DNA of 29,330 nucleotides from UBA3871 sp041797745 (lineage in GTDB: Bacteria > Bacillota > Clostridia > Peptostreptococcales > Anaerovoracaceae), in NCBI GenBank assembly GCA_041797745.1, contig JBHBZU010000012.1:1-29330 (forward strand), given 5' to 3'. The notes under the pieces are model-generated. The model was not told the DNA's origin, ran no database searches, and saw only the letters and a list, made by a program, of their open reading frames with translations. The stretch's first letter is position 1, and each line of letters begins with the position of its first letter. A program made the translations under genes and the position numbers. Below are positions 14,995 to 23,859 of this stretch, piece after piece.

Positions 14995-15759
14995 CTAAAT
15001 GTAAATATCATATTCAATACAAATTCTGTCCTTTCGTGAGCGTCCCCCCACCTCTATTATTTTAGCCTTGCCGCGACCTCTTAAAACCACCTTGTCCAGT
15101 TCTTCCACAAGAATGTCAGGCTTGGTGGTTTCAATGCTGTTAAGGAAAACTGTTCCTGATTTTATTGCTTCTTGGGCTTTCCCTCGCGAGAGGTTGAAAA
15201 CCGCCGCTACTATGTTATCTAGCCTTAATGACGCCACAGTATCTTTGGCATGTTTAAGGCTGATTTCCTCATAGCGCAGTTTATCAATGGGTTTTATCTC
15301 CACCGACAGACTGCTGTGACCTGCTTTAGAATAGTTGCTTAAGAGAAAATTTTCCATCTCCTTTAGTATTATCATATCCGCCCCATCGTCCAAAACGACA
15401 ATGTCACCGATTACATCTCTTTTTAACCCAAGTGAAAGTACGGAACCCAAATAGTCTCTGTGAGTGAGCGCTTTGGCTCCTTTGGCTGTTCTTATTGACA
15501 AAACCGACAAAGGATTATCTTCAGAAGTAATGAAACTTTCCTCATTAAGATAATCAGGCAAAAATACTGCAATGCACCTCTCTGCTTCAGGATAGCCGCC
15601 GTAAAGCATATGTCGACCTTTAAGGGTTCTAAAATAAGTATTCACTATTGACACCTGATGAGTGTCTAAAAAGCCTGTATGTGTTTCAATATAATTGTTT
15701 TCACAATAATTCATCTTATCGTCAATAACAGCCAGCAGCAACTGATCTTCCTTGGTCAT
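14995..15759 (-). CDS. ylmH: YlmH-like S4-domain RNA-binding protein
   Basis: This 254-residue protein matches YlmH, an RNA-binding protein often encoded in the division region of Firmicutes and linked to ribosome rescue. The C-terminal S4 domain (about residues 180-240) shows LDNIVAAVFNLSRGKAQEAIKSG followed by VFLN and a VVLRGRGKAKI strand. The N-terminal part contains the family-type GGYPEAER and HRDYLGSVLSLGLKRDVIGDI blocks. Its ATG overlaps the stop of the preceding gene in TGATG, and GAGGAGG from that gene's end serves as ribosome binding site. No ftsZ, sepF or divIVA genes are near, so it is detached from its usual division cluster. Confidence 0.92.
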   Translation of the reverse strand: MTKEDQLLLAVIDDKMNYCENNYIETHTGFLDTHQVSIVNTYFRTLKGRHMLYGGYPEAERCIAVFLPDYLNEESFITSEDNPLSVLSIRTAKGAKALTHRDYLGSVLSLGLKRDVIGDIVVLDDGADMIILKEMENFLLSNYSKAGHSSLSVEIKPIDKLRYEEISLKHAKDTVASLRLDNIVAAVFNLSRGKAQEAIKSGTVFLNSIETTKPDILVEELDKVVLRGRGKAKIIEVGGRSRKDRICIEYDIYI

Positions 15760-15983
15760 CAGTCCTCCTCGTTATAAAAACTCATGAGAGTGGCAATCTC
15801 TTCATTGTTTAAATTCAGTTTTTCACATATTGCCTTGGTTCTTTCTATGGGAATAATGTAATCGCCATCCATACACAGCTTTGTAAAATCCCCTTTTTCA
15901 ATGCCGCTGGTAAAAAAAGTGACTTCACCCTTAAGCATTTTTTTATCATAGTACCCTAAAAGAGTCTTTGCAAAGCTTGCCAT
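15759..15983 (-). CDS. Small HTH-like hypothetical protein
   Basis: This 74-residue protein is not a named family to me. Residues 22-74 follow a pattern seen in short helix-turn-helix domains of Clostridia: a helix, then KGDFTKL, a YIIPIERTKAICEKLNL block, and an acidic helix with EEIATLM. That suggests a Cro/XRE-like fold, though the recognition helix is acidic and it may bind protein rather than DNA. It overlaps the SseB-like gene upstream and the ylmH-like gene downstream by one base each (TGATG), so its translation is coupled to both. GAGGAGG lies eight bases before the ATG. Confidence 0.65.
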   Translation of the reverse strand: MASFAKTLLGYYDKKMLKGEVTFFTSGIEKGDFTKLCMDGDYIIPIERTKAICEKLNLNNEEIATLMSFYNEED

Positions 15984-16390
15984 CAGAATAAATCCTCCTC
16001 TTCCTCAATAAGATGTTCAAAATCTTCAATAATAAGACCTGCAATTGTGTAAGGAATAACCATGGCGTCGGTAAAGGGATCCAAAACCAGACATTTTACA
16101 CTGCAATCCGCTTTTGCCATTTCAATACATTTAGTTGCAGGATATTTAGCTATTTCAACTAATTTTCTATAATCCTTTGGCAATTCTTCTTCCCTTGAAA
16201 AAATAGGAAAAAACAAATCATCTTTCTGATTCTTAAAAAGGTCGGGTACAAGATTTTTTTCATCTATATTTGATTTCACCTGTGGAACCACTACTTCGGC
16301 ACTCTGAAGACATTCAAGAACTTTCTGTAGGCTTTCTTCAGTTCTCTCCTCTAAAAACTTATTTTTAATTTCCCATAAAGTATTGCTCAT
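15983..16390 (-). CDS. SseB-like N-terminal domain protein
   Basis: This 135-residue protein resembles the SseB N-terminal domain (PF07179): a helical start, then VVVPQV, a FFPIFSREEELP segment, and a VLDPFTDAMVIPY strand pair near the C-terminus that matches the INPFG-like block of the family. It ends in a run of glutamates. Its function is unknown; such proteins occur in many Firmicutes as small cytoplasmic proteins. AGGAGAAG lies five bases before the ATG. It is the first gene of the SseB-HTH-YlmH-cupin-YgjP run and begins 44 bases after the response regulator gene. Confidence 0.75.
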   Translation of the reverse strand: MSNTLWEIKNKFLEERTEESLQKVLECLQSAEVVVPQVKSNIDEKNLVPDLFKNQKDDLFFPIFSREEELPKDYRKLVEIAKYPATKCIEMAKADCSVKCLVLDPFTDAMVIPYTIAGLIIEDFEHLIEEEEDLF

Positions 16391-16434
16391 GTTCTTCTCC
16401 TAAATAATATATAAAAATATAACTGTTATAGTTT

Positions 16435-17070
16435 TCAGTCTTCTCTGGAAATAACCAATCCTGCAGCTCTTGCCTTTACTGCCAGTTCTGTTCGATTGGC
16501 AAGACCTGTCTTTTCCATCAAATGCTGTACATGTGTTTTAATGGTAAATTGGGAAAGGCAAAGTTTTTCGGCAATATCCTTGTTTGAGGCGCCTGTGGTG
16601 ATTTCACGCAGAATATCCAATTCTCTTTCAGTAAACTCGTTGCTGCTTGCCATTCCTAAGGAAATAGCCGGTGTACTGTCGGGATATACATGCTCTCCTG
16701 CCATAGTTCTATCCATAATATCCATAATAGGATCTTTGGCGGTTTCCTTGTACCAAAAGCTTTCCACTCCAATGCTTCTGGCGGTTCTAATATAAGATAC
16801 CTCCGGCATACTGGTTACTATAATAATCTTAATTTCCGGATGTTCTCTTTTGATGTCCGCAGCAGCGTCAAGACCGCTGGAGCCGTCTGCCATAAGCACA
16901 TCCATAATTACCAAGTCAATTTTAAATTTATTGCAGTAAAGGTCAGTTCCTACCGCAGAGTTTAAGCTACAAGCCAGTTCGTATTTTTCCGAGTTGTTAA
17001 CATACATCTCAAAAAGCTGTCTTGGCATGGCTTGGTCTTCAACAATCATCACACTATATTTTTTTTTCAC
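16435..17070 (-). CDS. NarL/LuxR-family response regulator
   Basis: This 211-residue protein has a receiver domain (about 1-125) and a LuxR-type helix-turn-helix (about 145-208). The acidic pair is E11-D12, the phospho-acceptor is D57 in VIMDVLM, T86 and K108 complete the site. The C-terminal domain has FTERELDILREITTGASNKDIAEKL and TIKTHVQHLMEKT, the DNA-reading part. The start is GTG with GGAG eight bases upstream; no ATG fits. It lies 19 bases after the histidine kinase gene and is its obvious partner. The target genes are unknown. Confidence 0.93.
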   Translation of the reverse strand: MKKKYSVMIVEDQAMPRQLFEMYVNNSEKYELACSLNSAVGTDLYCNKFKIDLVIMDVLMADGSSGLDAAADIKREHPEIKIIIVTSMPEVSYIRTARSIGVESFWYKETAKDPIMDIMDRTMAGEHVYPDSTPAISLGMASSNEFTERELDILREITTGASNKDIAEKLCLSQFTIKTHVQHLMEKTGLANRTELAVKARAAGLVISRED

Positions 17071-17089
17071 AATGGTTTCTCCAAATCTA

Positions 17090-18388
17090 CTAATTTACTA
17101 ATATTTTAGGCATTTTTACCGATAGTGTAAAGCCTGTATTTAGAACTTTAGGCGGTTCTAAAAAAATCTTCATGGTGCCACCGTTCTTTTCTACATATTC
17201 TCTAAGATGAGAAAGTCCGCCACCCTCGGCAAATTCAGGCGATGGCAAAAGACCGTCATTTGTAAAGAAGAAGAAATATTCGCTGTAAGTCTCTTTCACA
17301 TCAATATATAAATTTTTACTTTCCGCATGCTTCATAGCGTTTGTAATAGAAGTGTGAAGCGCCTTAATAAAAACATCAAATGCAGTCTTCTCCGTTGGCA
17401 CTTTTCCCATAAGAGTTACGTCTATACCTACATCTCTTGCGGCAGTAAGCAAATTATTGTAACGGTCACTGTCTCTTGCAGTCCTTGGATTTATCTCCAC
17501 CCCTGCATTGGTTCCCTCGTTTCTAAGCAGTGATAAAGCTCTCTCGCAAAGAGTAAATATTTCCTCGCTGTTCTCGTCCTCACCTGTCTGTAGAAAATGT
17601 TTAGCTCTAATTAGAGCCTGTCCCAGTTCGTCATGCACGTTAATCTTTGCTTCCAAAATTTCTTCTTCTCTGGCAATCTTGTCTACATTTGTGCCGTAAT
17701 TTCGGATTCGCTTTCCCATGCGCTTCTGTTCTTCTATGTAATTCTTAAGTTGCTCGCTTTTGTCATTTTCTTCTGTAATATCATTGGCGCGGAGCTCATA
17801 TACTGAAGTTCCCTCTAAATCTATAACAGTTTTACTTAATTCAAAGGTTCTATCATCCAATTTCAAAGTACATGGCAGTGTGCCCCCTATATCTTTTTCA
17901 AATTCTAAACCGTCATACAGATTTTTCTCGAAAAGCTTTGTGGAAATGTCATTCATGATTTTATTTGCAAGAAGAAATCTTCCATTTAATTTATAATAAC
18001 AAATCCCTGTTTCCATACCGTCCATGGACTGTTTTACCGCATCTGCGCTTATATGTTTTTTCCACCATGCTACACCGTCTTTCATATAAAACAGATTCAA
18101 TCCAAGGAAAAAAATCACAATAACAGCCACATGCCAGGTCTTTATTTGAAGTATTTTTTCAAGATACCTCATATCGCCCCCCAGCTTATATGCTTTTACC
18201 CCTAAAATCAAGGTGGAGAGAATATAGTATTCGGTTAATAGAGTTATCACCAGTAAGACTCTTCTTTTCTTCTCTAACCTTATGGACAAGGCTGCCGCAT
18301 ACATCATCATCAATTCCGCAGTTTCGAAAAACAATGTCAAAAGCAAGGCATATATGACCCCATCAGGTGCTTCAATAAAATTCATCAT
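17090..18388 (-). CDS. Membrane histidine kinase, HisKA_3-type
   Basis: This 432-residue protein has about three N-terminal membrane helices (roughly residues 9-32, 41-62 and 85-104), a PAS-like stretch (120-200), a coiled-coil linker, and a kinase core. The phospho-acceptor is H252 in VHDELGQ, the HisKA_3/NarX signature. The N box is SITNAMKHAES, D/F-box TNDG, and the G box is GGGLSHL. The start is set by AAGGAGG six bases before ATG-ATG; a first ATG six codons earlier encodes the Shine-Dalgarno itself. It overlaps the end of the 7TM sensor gene by 17 bases, so both are made together and may form one receptor complex. Substrate signal unknown. Confidence 0.9.
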   Translation of the reverse strand: MMNFIEAPDGVIYALLLTLFFETAELMMMYAAALSIRLEKKRRVLLVITLLTEYYILSTLILGVKAYKLGGDMRYLEKILQIKTWHVAVIVIFFLGLNLFYMKDGVAWWKKHISADAVKQSMDGMETGICYYKLNGRFLLANKIMNDISTKLFEKNLYDGLEFEKDIGGTLPCTLKLDDRTFELSKTVIDLEGTSVYELRANDITEENDKSEQLKNYIEEQKRMGKRIRNYGTNVDKIAREEEILEAKINVHDELGQALIRAKHFLQTGEDENSEEIFTLCERALSLLRNEGTNAGVEINPRTARDSDRYNNLLTAARDVGIDVTLMGKVPTEKTAFDVFIKALHTSITNAMKHAESKNLYIDVKETYSEYFFFFTNDGLLPSPEFAEGGGLSHLREYVEKNGGTMKIFLEPPKVLNTGFTLSVKMPKILVN

Positions 18389-19988
18389 AGCTCTCCTCCT
18401 TTCCAAAATATCTGATAGTTGGACAGGAGAAGCTCTTTTCCCTTATATCTTCCTGATTTTCAAATTTAAAATCTATTTTCAGCATATAACCGTCGCAATT
18501 AATTTCAACCAAAAGTTTTCCTGAAATCGCTTTTTCTCTGTAGTCAACATATATACTCTCCAAGAAATTATCATACTGATTAAGGGCTTCTAACATGCGA
18601 TCAAGAAAAAAGTCTCCTTTACCACAAATAGTATATTGAGCTGCAACTCCCGAAAGATTTACATATTCCAAGGATTCTCTGATACTGTATTCCAACTCTT
18701 CTAAAGGGATAACGTTGTTCATCTCTCCCATGAGAGTAAGATTGGAATATCTTTTTACATATGTAAGAACTATGCAAAAAATAGCCATCTTAACCTTATT
18801 TTCCGGTTCTTTCTTTAAAACACGCTGCAAATTATGTTCCAAAGCAGTTAACTTTTCGTTTAAGTTCTTGGCAATAGTATCGTATATGGCATTTTTAGCC
18901 TCTGCCGCCATTTGTCTGTGTTTAAGGGATATTTCCGCAGAAAGCATTTGATTTTCGCCCTCCAGCAAATCCATCTGATCCTTAAGGGCCTCATTTAACT
19001 GATTAATATTGGTAATGTCGGAAGTCCAGAAAAAATAACCTCCAAATATCTCATGTGCATTTAATTTTAGATTATCTTCAATCAACACCCCATCTTTGAT
19101 GGCTTCCCTCTTTTGTTCTTTGGTGGTTTCCACAGCATTTTGAGTAGAATGAATAACATTCCCCTCATAGTCCACTATCTGAGCTGCCAAGGAAGATCTT
19201 GTGAAAAGTCTGGTGTAATTGTTGTTGACGGGAACTATTCCGGTCATAAAGCATACTTCCCAAAATCCCATATGTACAAGACAAAATGCTTCTGTCAACT
19301 GATAAGGTTTCGGTTGGCTTGGGAAAAGGAATATCCAAAGCAGGTACATCATACCTACTGAAAGAAACAGAGTCAAAACCCAGTAATAACTGTTGTTTTC
19401 TATTCTTTTATTTTTTCTTAATACCGTATTTGTTGTTGCTGCCATAAGGATAATAATCCAAATTACAGCCACAAAATACAACCATTTATGATGATAGTCA
19501 TTCCCCCAATTAACATAGCCTGAATTAAATGAAAATGCCTGATAATGAAAATCGTTTGTTAAAATCCCCATTGCAATCAATGCGGTAGGAATGAAAAGAA
19601 CACAGAAAAAAGAGTCTTTTTCTATCTTTCCTATACTCCTTGCGGCAAAATATCCCATTAACGTGATAAAAAGCATGGGAACGTAATAAAAATACCATAA
19701 GTATCTTGATATGGTGCTTTCACTGTAGAATATATGATATTTAGACTGCTGCAATAAAAACCAAAAGGCTATTAAAACCGCCATATTCATCAATGGAATC
19801 AAAAGGCTTTTTTGCGTAATTCTTTTATACAGGTAAATTCCCCAATTAAAATCCAGCATTAAATATATCATGGTAGGTACTGAAATCAGTGGTAAAGGAT
19901 AATTAGGCAAAAGATTGTATATGCCTGCCAAAATAACCATAATGACAGATAAGATTATTCTTTTTTTGCTTCCTTTGCTTAACTGCAT
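18372..19988 (-). CDS. 7TM histidine-kinase-type sensor protein lacking a recognisable ATPase domain
   Basis: This 538-residue protein has seven to eight membrane helices in residues 8-250, resembling the histidine-kinase N-terminal 7TM domain (with TNDFHYQAFSFN between helices). A PAS-like segment and a helical region (about 330-400) with KHRQMAAEAKNAIYDTIAKNL resemble a dimerisation domain but offer no canonical HE or HD box. The last 130 residues align in length with a HATPase domain, yet show no N, G1 or G2 motifs. I infer a sensor partner for the adjacent kinase rather than a kinase. The ATG has GGAGG five bases upstream; an earlier ATG lacks a ribosome binding site. It is first in a three-gene operon. 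Confidence 0.75.
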   Translation of the reverse strand: MQLSKGSKKRIILSVIMVILAGIYNLLPNYPLPLISVPTMIYLMLDFNWGIYLYKRITQKSLLIPLMNMAVLIAFWFLLQQSKYHIFYSESTISRYLWYFYYVPMLFITLMGYFAARSIGKIEKDSFFCVLFIPTALIAMGILTNDFHYQAFSFNSGYVNWGNDYHHKWLYFVAVIWIIILMAATTNTVLRKNKRIENNSYYWVLTLFLSVGMMYLLWIFLFPSQPKPYQLTEAFCLVHMGFWEVCFMTGIVPVNNNYTRLFTRSSLAAQIVDYEGNVIHSTQNAVETTKEQKREAIKDGVLIEDNLKLNAHEIFGGYFFWTSDITNINQLNEALKDQMDLLEGENQMLSAEISLKHRQMAAEAKNAIYDTIAKNLNEKLTALEHNLQRVLKKEPENKVKMAIFCIVLTYVKRYSNLTLMGEMNNVIPLEELEYSIRESLEYVNLSGVAAQYTICGKGDFFLDRMLEALNQYDNFLESIYVDYREKAISGKLLVEINCDGYMLKIDFKFENQEDIREKSFSCPTIRYFGKEESYDEFY

Positions 19989-20042
19989 AATTACCTCCGA
20001 ATATAGACACCTACATACTACCATAATTTTTTATAAAACAAA

Positions 20043-20071
20043 ACTATAAAGACTTTTGAATAAAATTTCAA
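20043..20071 (-). promoter_or_regulatory. Sigma-A promoter of the three-gene sensor operon
   Basis: On the minus strand TTGAAA (20071-20066) and TATAGT (20048-20043) are 17 bases apart. The start codon lies about 55 bases after the -10. It begins right after the terminator of the chemoreceptor gene. Confidence 0.7.
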
Positions 20072-20096
20072 TAAAGCAAGAAAAAAGAAACAAAGC

Positions 20097-20126
20097 AAGA
20101 ACCCCAGCAATACTGCTAGGGTTCTT
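20097..20126 (-). terminator. Intrinsic terminator after the chemoreceptor gene
   Basis: AAGAACCCCAGCA at 20097-20109 pairs with TGCTAGGGTTCTT at 20114-20126 (13 pairs with one G-U wobble, four-base loop). On the minus strand the stem is followed by TGCTTTGTTTCTTTTTT. It lies 127 bases after the chemoreceptor stop codon and separates it from the sensor operon. Confidence 0.8.
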
Positions 20127-20253
20127 CTCCGCTCATATCATAAATACTCTCTTCAGTTACTTCACTGGTTCATGTACCCATTATGAACTTTTTAGAATTT
20201 AAAACATCATCCATTTGGAGTATTTATAACATTTTTATTATTTTTATTATTTT

Positions 20254-23200
20254 TTAAAAATCCAGCGTAATTATCGGCATATCTTTATGGTCATCTTTTT
20301 CCGGCAACAGCTTCTGACCGATTATACTTTCATTTTTTGTAATAACCGAATCAGCTCCTCCCTTTAACTTAAAGGTTGCCACTACTCTCTTCATATTTTC
20401 CGCCTGTCCGTGAAGCTCTTCGGAAGAAGCTGCGGATTGTTGAGCGGTTGCAGAATTTGACTGAACAACTCTGTTTACATCATCAATTCCCTTATTAACT
20501 TCTTCAATACCTCCTGCCTGTTCCTCGGAAACCTCTGCTATATGCTGAACTAAAGCCGAAGTTTCAGTAATACCTGCAACAATTTGGTTAAGAGCCTGAG
20601 CTGTTTTATTGGCTATTTCAGTACCTGCACCTACTTTAGCGATAGAACCCTCAATCAGTGAAGTGGTTTCACTTGCCGCCTCTGCCGACTTGGCTGCCAA
20701 ATTACGAACTTCATCCGCTACCACAGCAAAGCCCTTGCCGTGTACACCTGCTCTTGCCGCCTCAACAGCAGCATTTAGAGCTAAAATGTTGGTCTGGAAC
20801 GCAATATCATCAATAACCTTAATAATCTTTGAAATGTTAGCGGAGGACTCATTGATTTCATCCATGGAGTCCAGCATTTCCTGCATTTGTCTGTTACCGA
20901 CTTCAGCCTGAGCCTTAACTTCCTCTGCCTTTGCACTGGCTTTGCGGGCATCCTGCGTATTGTTTCTAACCTGCTCTGCAACAGTTTCCATATTTGTGGA
21001 AAGTTCTTGAACTGCTGCCGCCTGACGAACGGAACCCTCGGAGAGAGTCTGGGCGCCCTCGGAAACCTGACGGCTGCCTACATTTACGCCCTCTGCCAAT
21101 GATTCAATATCCCCCATAACATTGTTCATGGAATCAAGAATCTTGTTGAGAGAATTTTTGATTTCGCAGAAATCCCCCTTGTAATCTCCTGTAACCGCTT
21201 GATTCAGGTTACCCTCACTGATACCTGAAAGAATAATAGACATCTCTGCAATATGGTCTTGGAGGTCGGCAAAGGTTTCGTTTACCACCTCTTTCATTTT
21301 AGCGTAATCACCTACATAATGTCCAAGCATTCTTGCATTAAGGTCTCCCTCTGCCATGCGGGTAATTACTGTCATAGCTTCTTCTATAGGGTCATGAATA
21401 GCTTCCATAATGCTGTTAACGCCCTTTATGACATCGGCAAACTCGCCACCATGTCTTTCTTCATCGGCTCTTTTTGTTAAGTCTCCGCTGATAGCCGCTT
21501 CTGCCAGCAGCTGTGCGTCTTCAATAAGATTCTTAATAGCCTTAGCGGACTTGTGGAGATTTTCATTTATAACTTCAAACTTGTCCGCAACAGCTTTTGT
21601 TTCCGCACTTGTAGGTTCTTCCAAGGTAAGCTGAATATCAAGATTTCCTGAAGCCAGTTTTTCGAGGTTTTCAACTACTGCGTTAATTGCCACCTCTTGA
21701 TATTCACCGATATTTTTCTGTGCTTCCGCCATGTCCTTAGCCTGCTTTAATGCGTCTAAAACTTCGGTCTGATCCATTGCAAGCTCTACCAAGCCCACCT
21801 GCTCTCCCGCTCCGTTATTAATTACGGAAGTCTTTTGGTGCATTTGCTGTCCATACATAGTAAAGTTGGATTCCGCTTCACCGGTTTTGTTAAATCTGTT
21901 GAAACCGCTTTCAGCTTCTGAACTCATAACAAGCCTGTTATCAAAGGCCTTTTTACCATAGGCTTCATCTCTATGATGTTCTATAATACCTGCCCTTTGG
22001 AGAAGAAGTGCAAAATTACGATTTGCAAAGGTCCAGTTCATGTCGTTGTCCACTACTTGAATTGGGAACGGTACAGCATCTAAAATTGCCTGATACCAGG
22101 CAGCATTGTCGGAAACCACATCAAGAGTTTTATTGAAGCCCGATATTATTGCCTTGAAGTCTCCCTCATGCTCATCAAGGTTTCCTCTCTTGGTAAAGTC
22201 CCCCTGAATAGCTGCTGTTGCAATATAATCGGAAGTTTTTACCAGTCTGTTAATAGCATTAATACAGAAATTGATACTCTGTGCCAAGCCCTTAAGTTCT
22301 CCCTCATAAACAGCTTCATCCAGCTTTGCCGGAATTTTACCTATACCTATGGAATGCATATACTCTCCACTGATACGCAGCGGTCTTGTAAGGGCATCCA
22401 ATATATTGTTGACACCTGTCATGAGCTCTGCGTAAGCACCTTTATAGTCTTGTGCATTTCCTCTGGTGTTGAAATCACCTTTTACAACATCTGCACAAAG
22501 CTCGTTAGCTTCTCTTATGAGATTACCAAAAACCTCATTTATCTGAACGGCAGAATCTCTTAAGTCGCTGATTTCAATACAAATATCTGCCTCAGGAACC
22601 GGCGAAGTTACATCGCCCCCTGCCAGTGCAGTCAATCTGCCTACTACATCATCTAAAGGTTTTGCAATTTTATTTGTAAGTCCGGAAAGTACAAGAATCA
22701 TAAGAACAGCACTTGCCAGTACGATGGCAACCATAACCCAAAGACCCATATAGAAGTTCTTTAAACTTTCAGACTTGCTGGCTACGATTGCAAAAGTCCA
22801 ACCGTCAGAGCCCTCTATAACCTTGGTGGATTTATAGAAAGTGTTTCCCTTTACCTTTTCGTAACCCCTGCTTTCAGGTTCTCTCAACATTTCATCGGAA
22901 ATAGTAGCCATATCCTCATATTCGGGATTTTCTTCAGCTACTGTTGCAAAAGTAGTAATTTTGTTTACTATATCCTGCTCCTCATACATGAGCACGGTTC
23001 CTGCTTTGTCTTGAAGTATAGCAAAGCCCTCTTCGCCTGCGTCAATTTCCTTACTGATTTCATAAAGCTTTGAAAAATCAATGGACGCATATACAATGCC
23101 GCTGAACCCTGTTCCGTTATTGATTGGAGCTGCTGCAAACATAACCGTACTTCCGTCTGTCTTACGAATCATGATAGTGGAAATGTAAGCCTTTCCTGCA

Positions 23201-23592
23201 ATGGCATTAATAAAATACTCTCGCTCATGTATATCCGTATTGTTGTAGGTTTTACCATAGGCATCGGACACAGAGGCATCAACAAAGCCGTAAGAATCAG
23301 CTAAAGATTGAAGCACCTTTTTTCGCTCTTCAAGTGAAAGACTCATATCTGTAATACGGGAATCATTCGCAATTGCCTGTGCAGAAAGTTTATATCTTTC
23401 TAAGGCATTTGAGATTAGGGATGAATATGCGTCATTCTGTGTAACCACATACTTTTCCATGTCGCTTACTGAGATTTTGTACATGGTAAAGCAGCTCACA
23501 AGTCCAACAAGAAGTCCGATAACCATAACCAGACTGATAATTCTTGTTAATAGGAGTTTTTTCAGTTTTTTAGGGGAGTTGTTATTTGCCAT
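20254..23592 (-). CDS. Large methyl-accepting chemotaxis protein with dCache, PAS and repeated HAMP-like units
   Basis: This 1112-residue receptor has a first membrane helix at about 13-36, an outer dCache-like ligand domain (40-275), a second helix (282-305), a HAMP domain, and a series of HAMP-like units that share a GDF/GDL..RG pattern at about 372, 464, 649, 703, 749 and 794. A PAS-like domain lies between the second and third (about 497-612). The cytoplasmic signalling hairpin covers about 832-1077, with the highly conserved tip IDDIAFQTNILALNAAVEAA at about 926-945, which contacts CheA and CheW. No CheR-binding pentapeptide is seen at the C-terminus. Length is about twice that of a typical chemoreceptor. 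A longer frame starts 18 codons earlier, but AAAGGAAAG before the chosen ATG decides. No other chemotaxis genes are in the window. Confidence 0.93.
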   Translation of the reverse strand: MANNNSPKKLKKLLLTRIISLVMVIGLLVGLVSCFTMYKISVSDMEKYVVTQNDAYSSLISNALERYKLSAQAIANDSRITDMSLSLEERKKVLQSLADSYGFVDASVSDAYGKTYNNTDIHEREYFINAIAGKAYISTIMIRKTDGSTVMFAAAPINNGTGFSGIVYASIDFSKLYEISKEIDAGEEGFAILQDKAGTVLMYEEQDIVNKITTFATVAEENPEYEDMATISDEMLREPESRGYEKVKGNTFYKSTKVIEGSDGWTFAIVASKSESLKNFYMGLWVMVAIVLASAVLMILVLSGLTNKIAKPLDDVVGRLTALAGGDVTSPVPEADICIEISDLRDSAVQINEVFGNLIREANELCADVVKGDFNTRGNAQDYKGAYAELMTGVNNILDALTRPLRISGEYMHSIGIGKIPAKLDEAVYEGELKGLAQSINFCINAINRLVKTSDYIATAAIQGDFTKRGNLDEHEGDFKAIISGFNKTLDVVSDNAAWYQAILDAVPFPIQVVDNDMNWTFANRNFALLLQRAGIIEHHRDEAYGKKAFDNRLVMSSEAESGFNRFNKTGEAESNFTMYGQQMHQKTSVINNGAGEQVGLVELAMDQTEVLDALKQAKDMAEAQKNIGEYQEVAINAVVENLEKLASGNLDIQLTLEEPTSAETKAVADKFEVINENLHKSAKAIKNLIEDAQLLAEAAISGDLTKRADEERHGGEFADVIKGVNSIMEAIHDPIEEAMTVITRMAEGDLNARMLGHYVGDYAKMKEVVNETFADLQDHIAEMSIILSGISEGNLNQAVTGDYKGDFCEIKNSLNKILDSMNNVMGDIESLAEGVNVGSRQVSEGAQTLSEGSVRQAAAVQELSTNMETVAEQVRNNTQDARKASAKAEEVKAQAEVGNRQMQEMLDSMDEINESSANISKIIKVIDDIAFQTNILALNAAVEAARAGVHGKGFAVVADEVRNLAAKSAEAASETTSLIEGSIAKVGAGTEIANKTAQALNQIVAGITETSALVQHIAEVSEEQAGGIEEVNKGIDDVNRVVQSNSATAQQSAASSEELHGQAENMKRVVATFKLKGGADSVITKNESIIGQKLLPEKDDHKDMPIITLDF

Positions 23593-23777
23593 AGCGCTCT
23601 TTCCTTTCTTAGAATTAAAACCAGTCACCAATTGTGACAACACCATTCCCTTTAATTTTAAGTTCTTTGAGAGAGATTGTAAACTAAATTTTCTGTATTT
23701 TATGTAAAAAGATATTGAAATTAATAGAGCTTTACTATTTAATTCATTATAATGGAATTAAATTACATTTCGTAACA

Positions 23778-23831
23778 TAAAAAATACCGACCTCAATGCT
23801 TTAGCCTTTAGTTCTAAAGCTTGAAATCGGT
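23778..23831 (-). terminator. Intrinsic terminator of the heat-shock operon
   Basis: ACCGA and TCAA-GCTTTAG at 23786-23804 pair, with small internal bulges, with CTAAAGC-TTGA-TCGGT at 23813-23831. On the minus strand the stem is followed by a TATTTTTT run. It lies about 30 bases after the dnaJ stop and should end the hrcA-grpE-dnaK-dnaJ transcript. Confidence 0.75.
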
Positions 23832-23859
23832 AAAAAACTTGTGAAATCCCTGTATTTAT

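Noticed and set aside
16418..16430. Palindrome TATAAC-T-GTTATA between the response regulator and SseB-like genes
   Set aside because: Short and AT-rich, so expected by chance; no promoter could be placed around it.
23624..23638. GTCAC-N5-GTGAC inverted repeat upstream of the chemoreceptor start
   Set aside because: Five-base arms only, and no clear promoter nearby, so not enough to call an operator.
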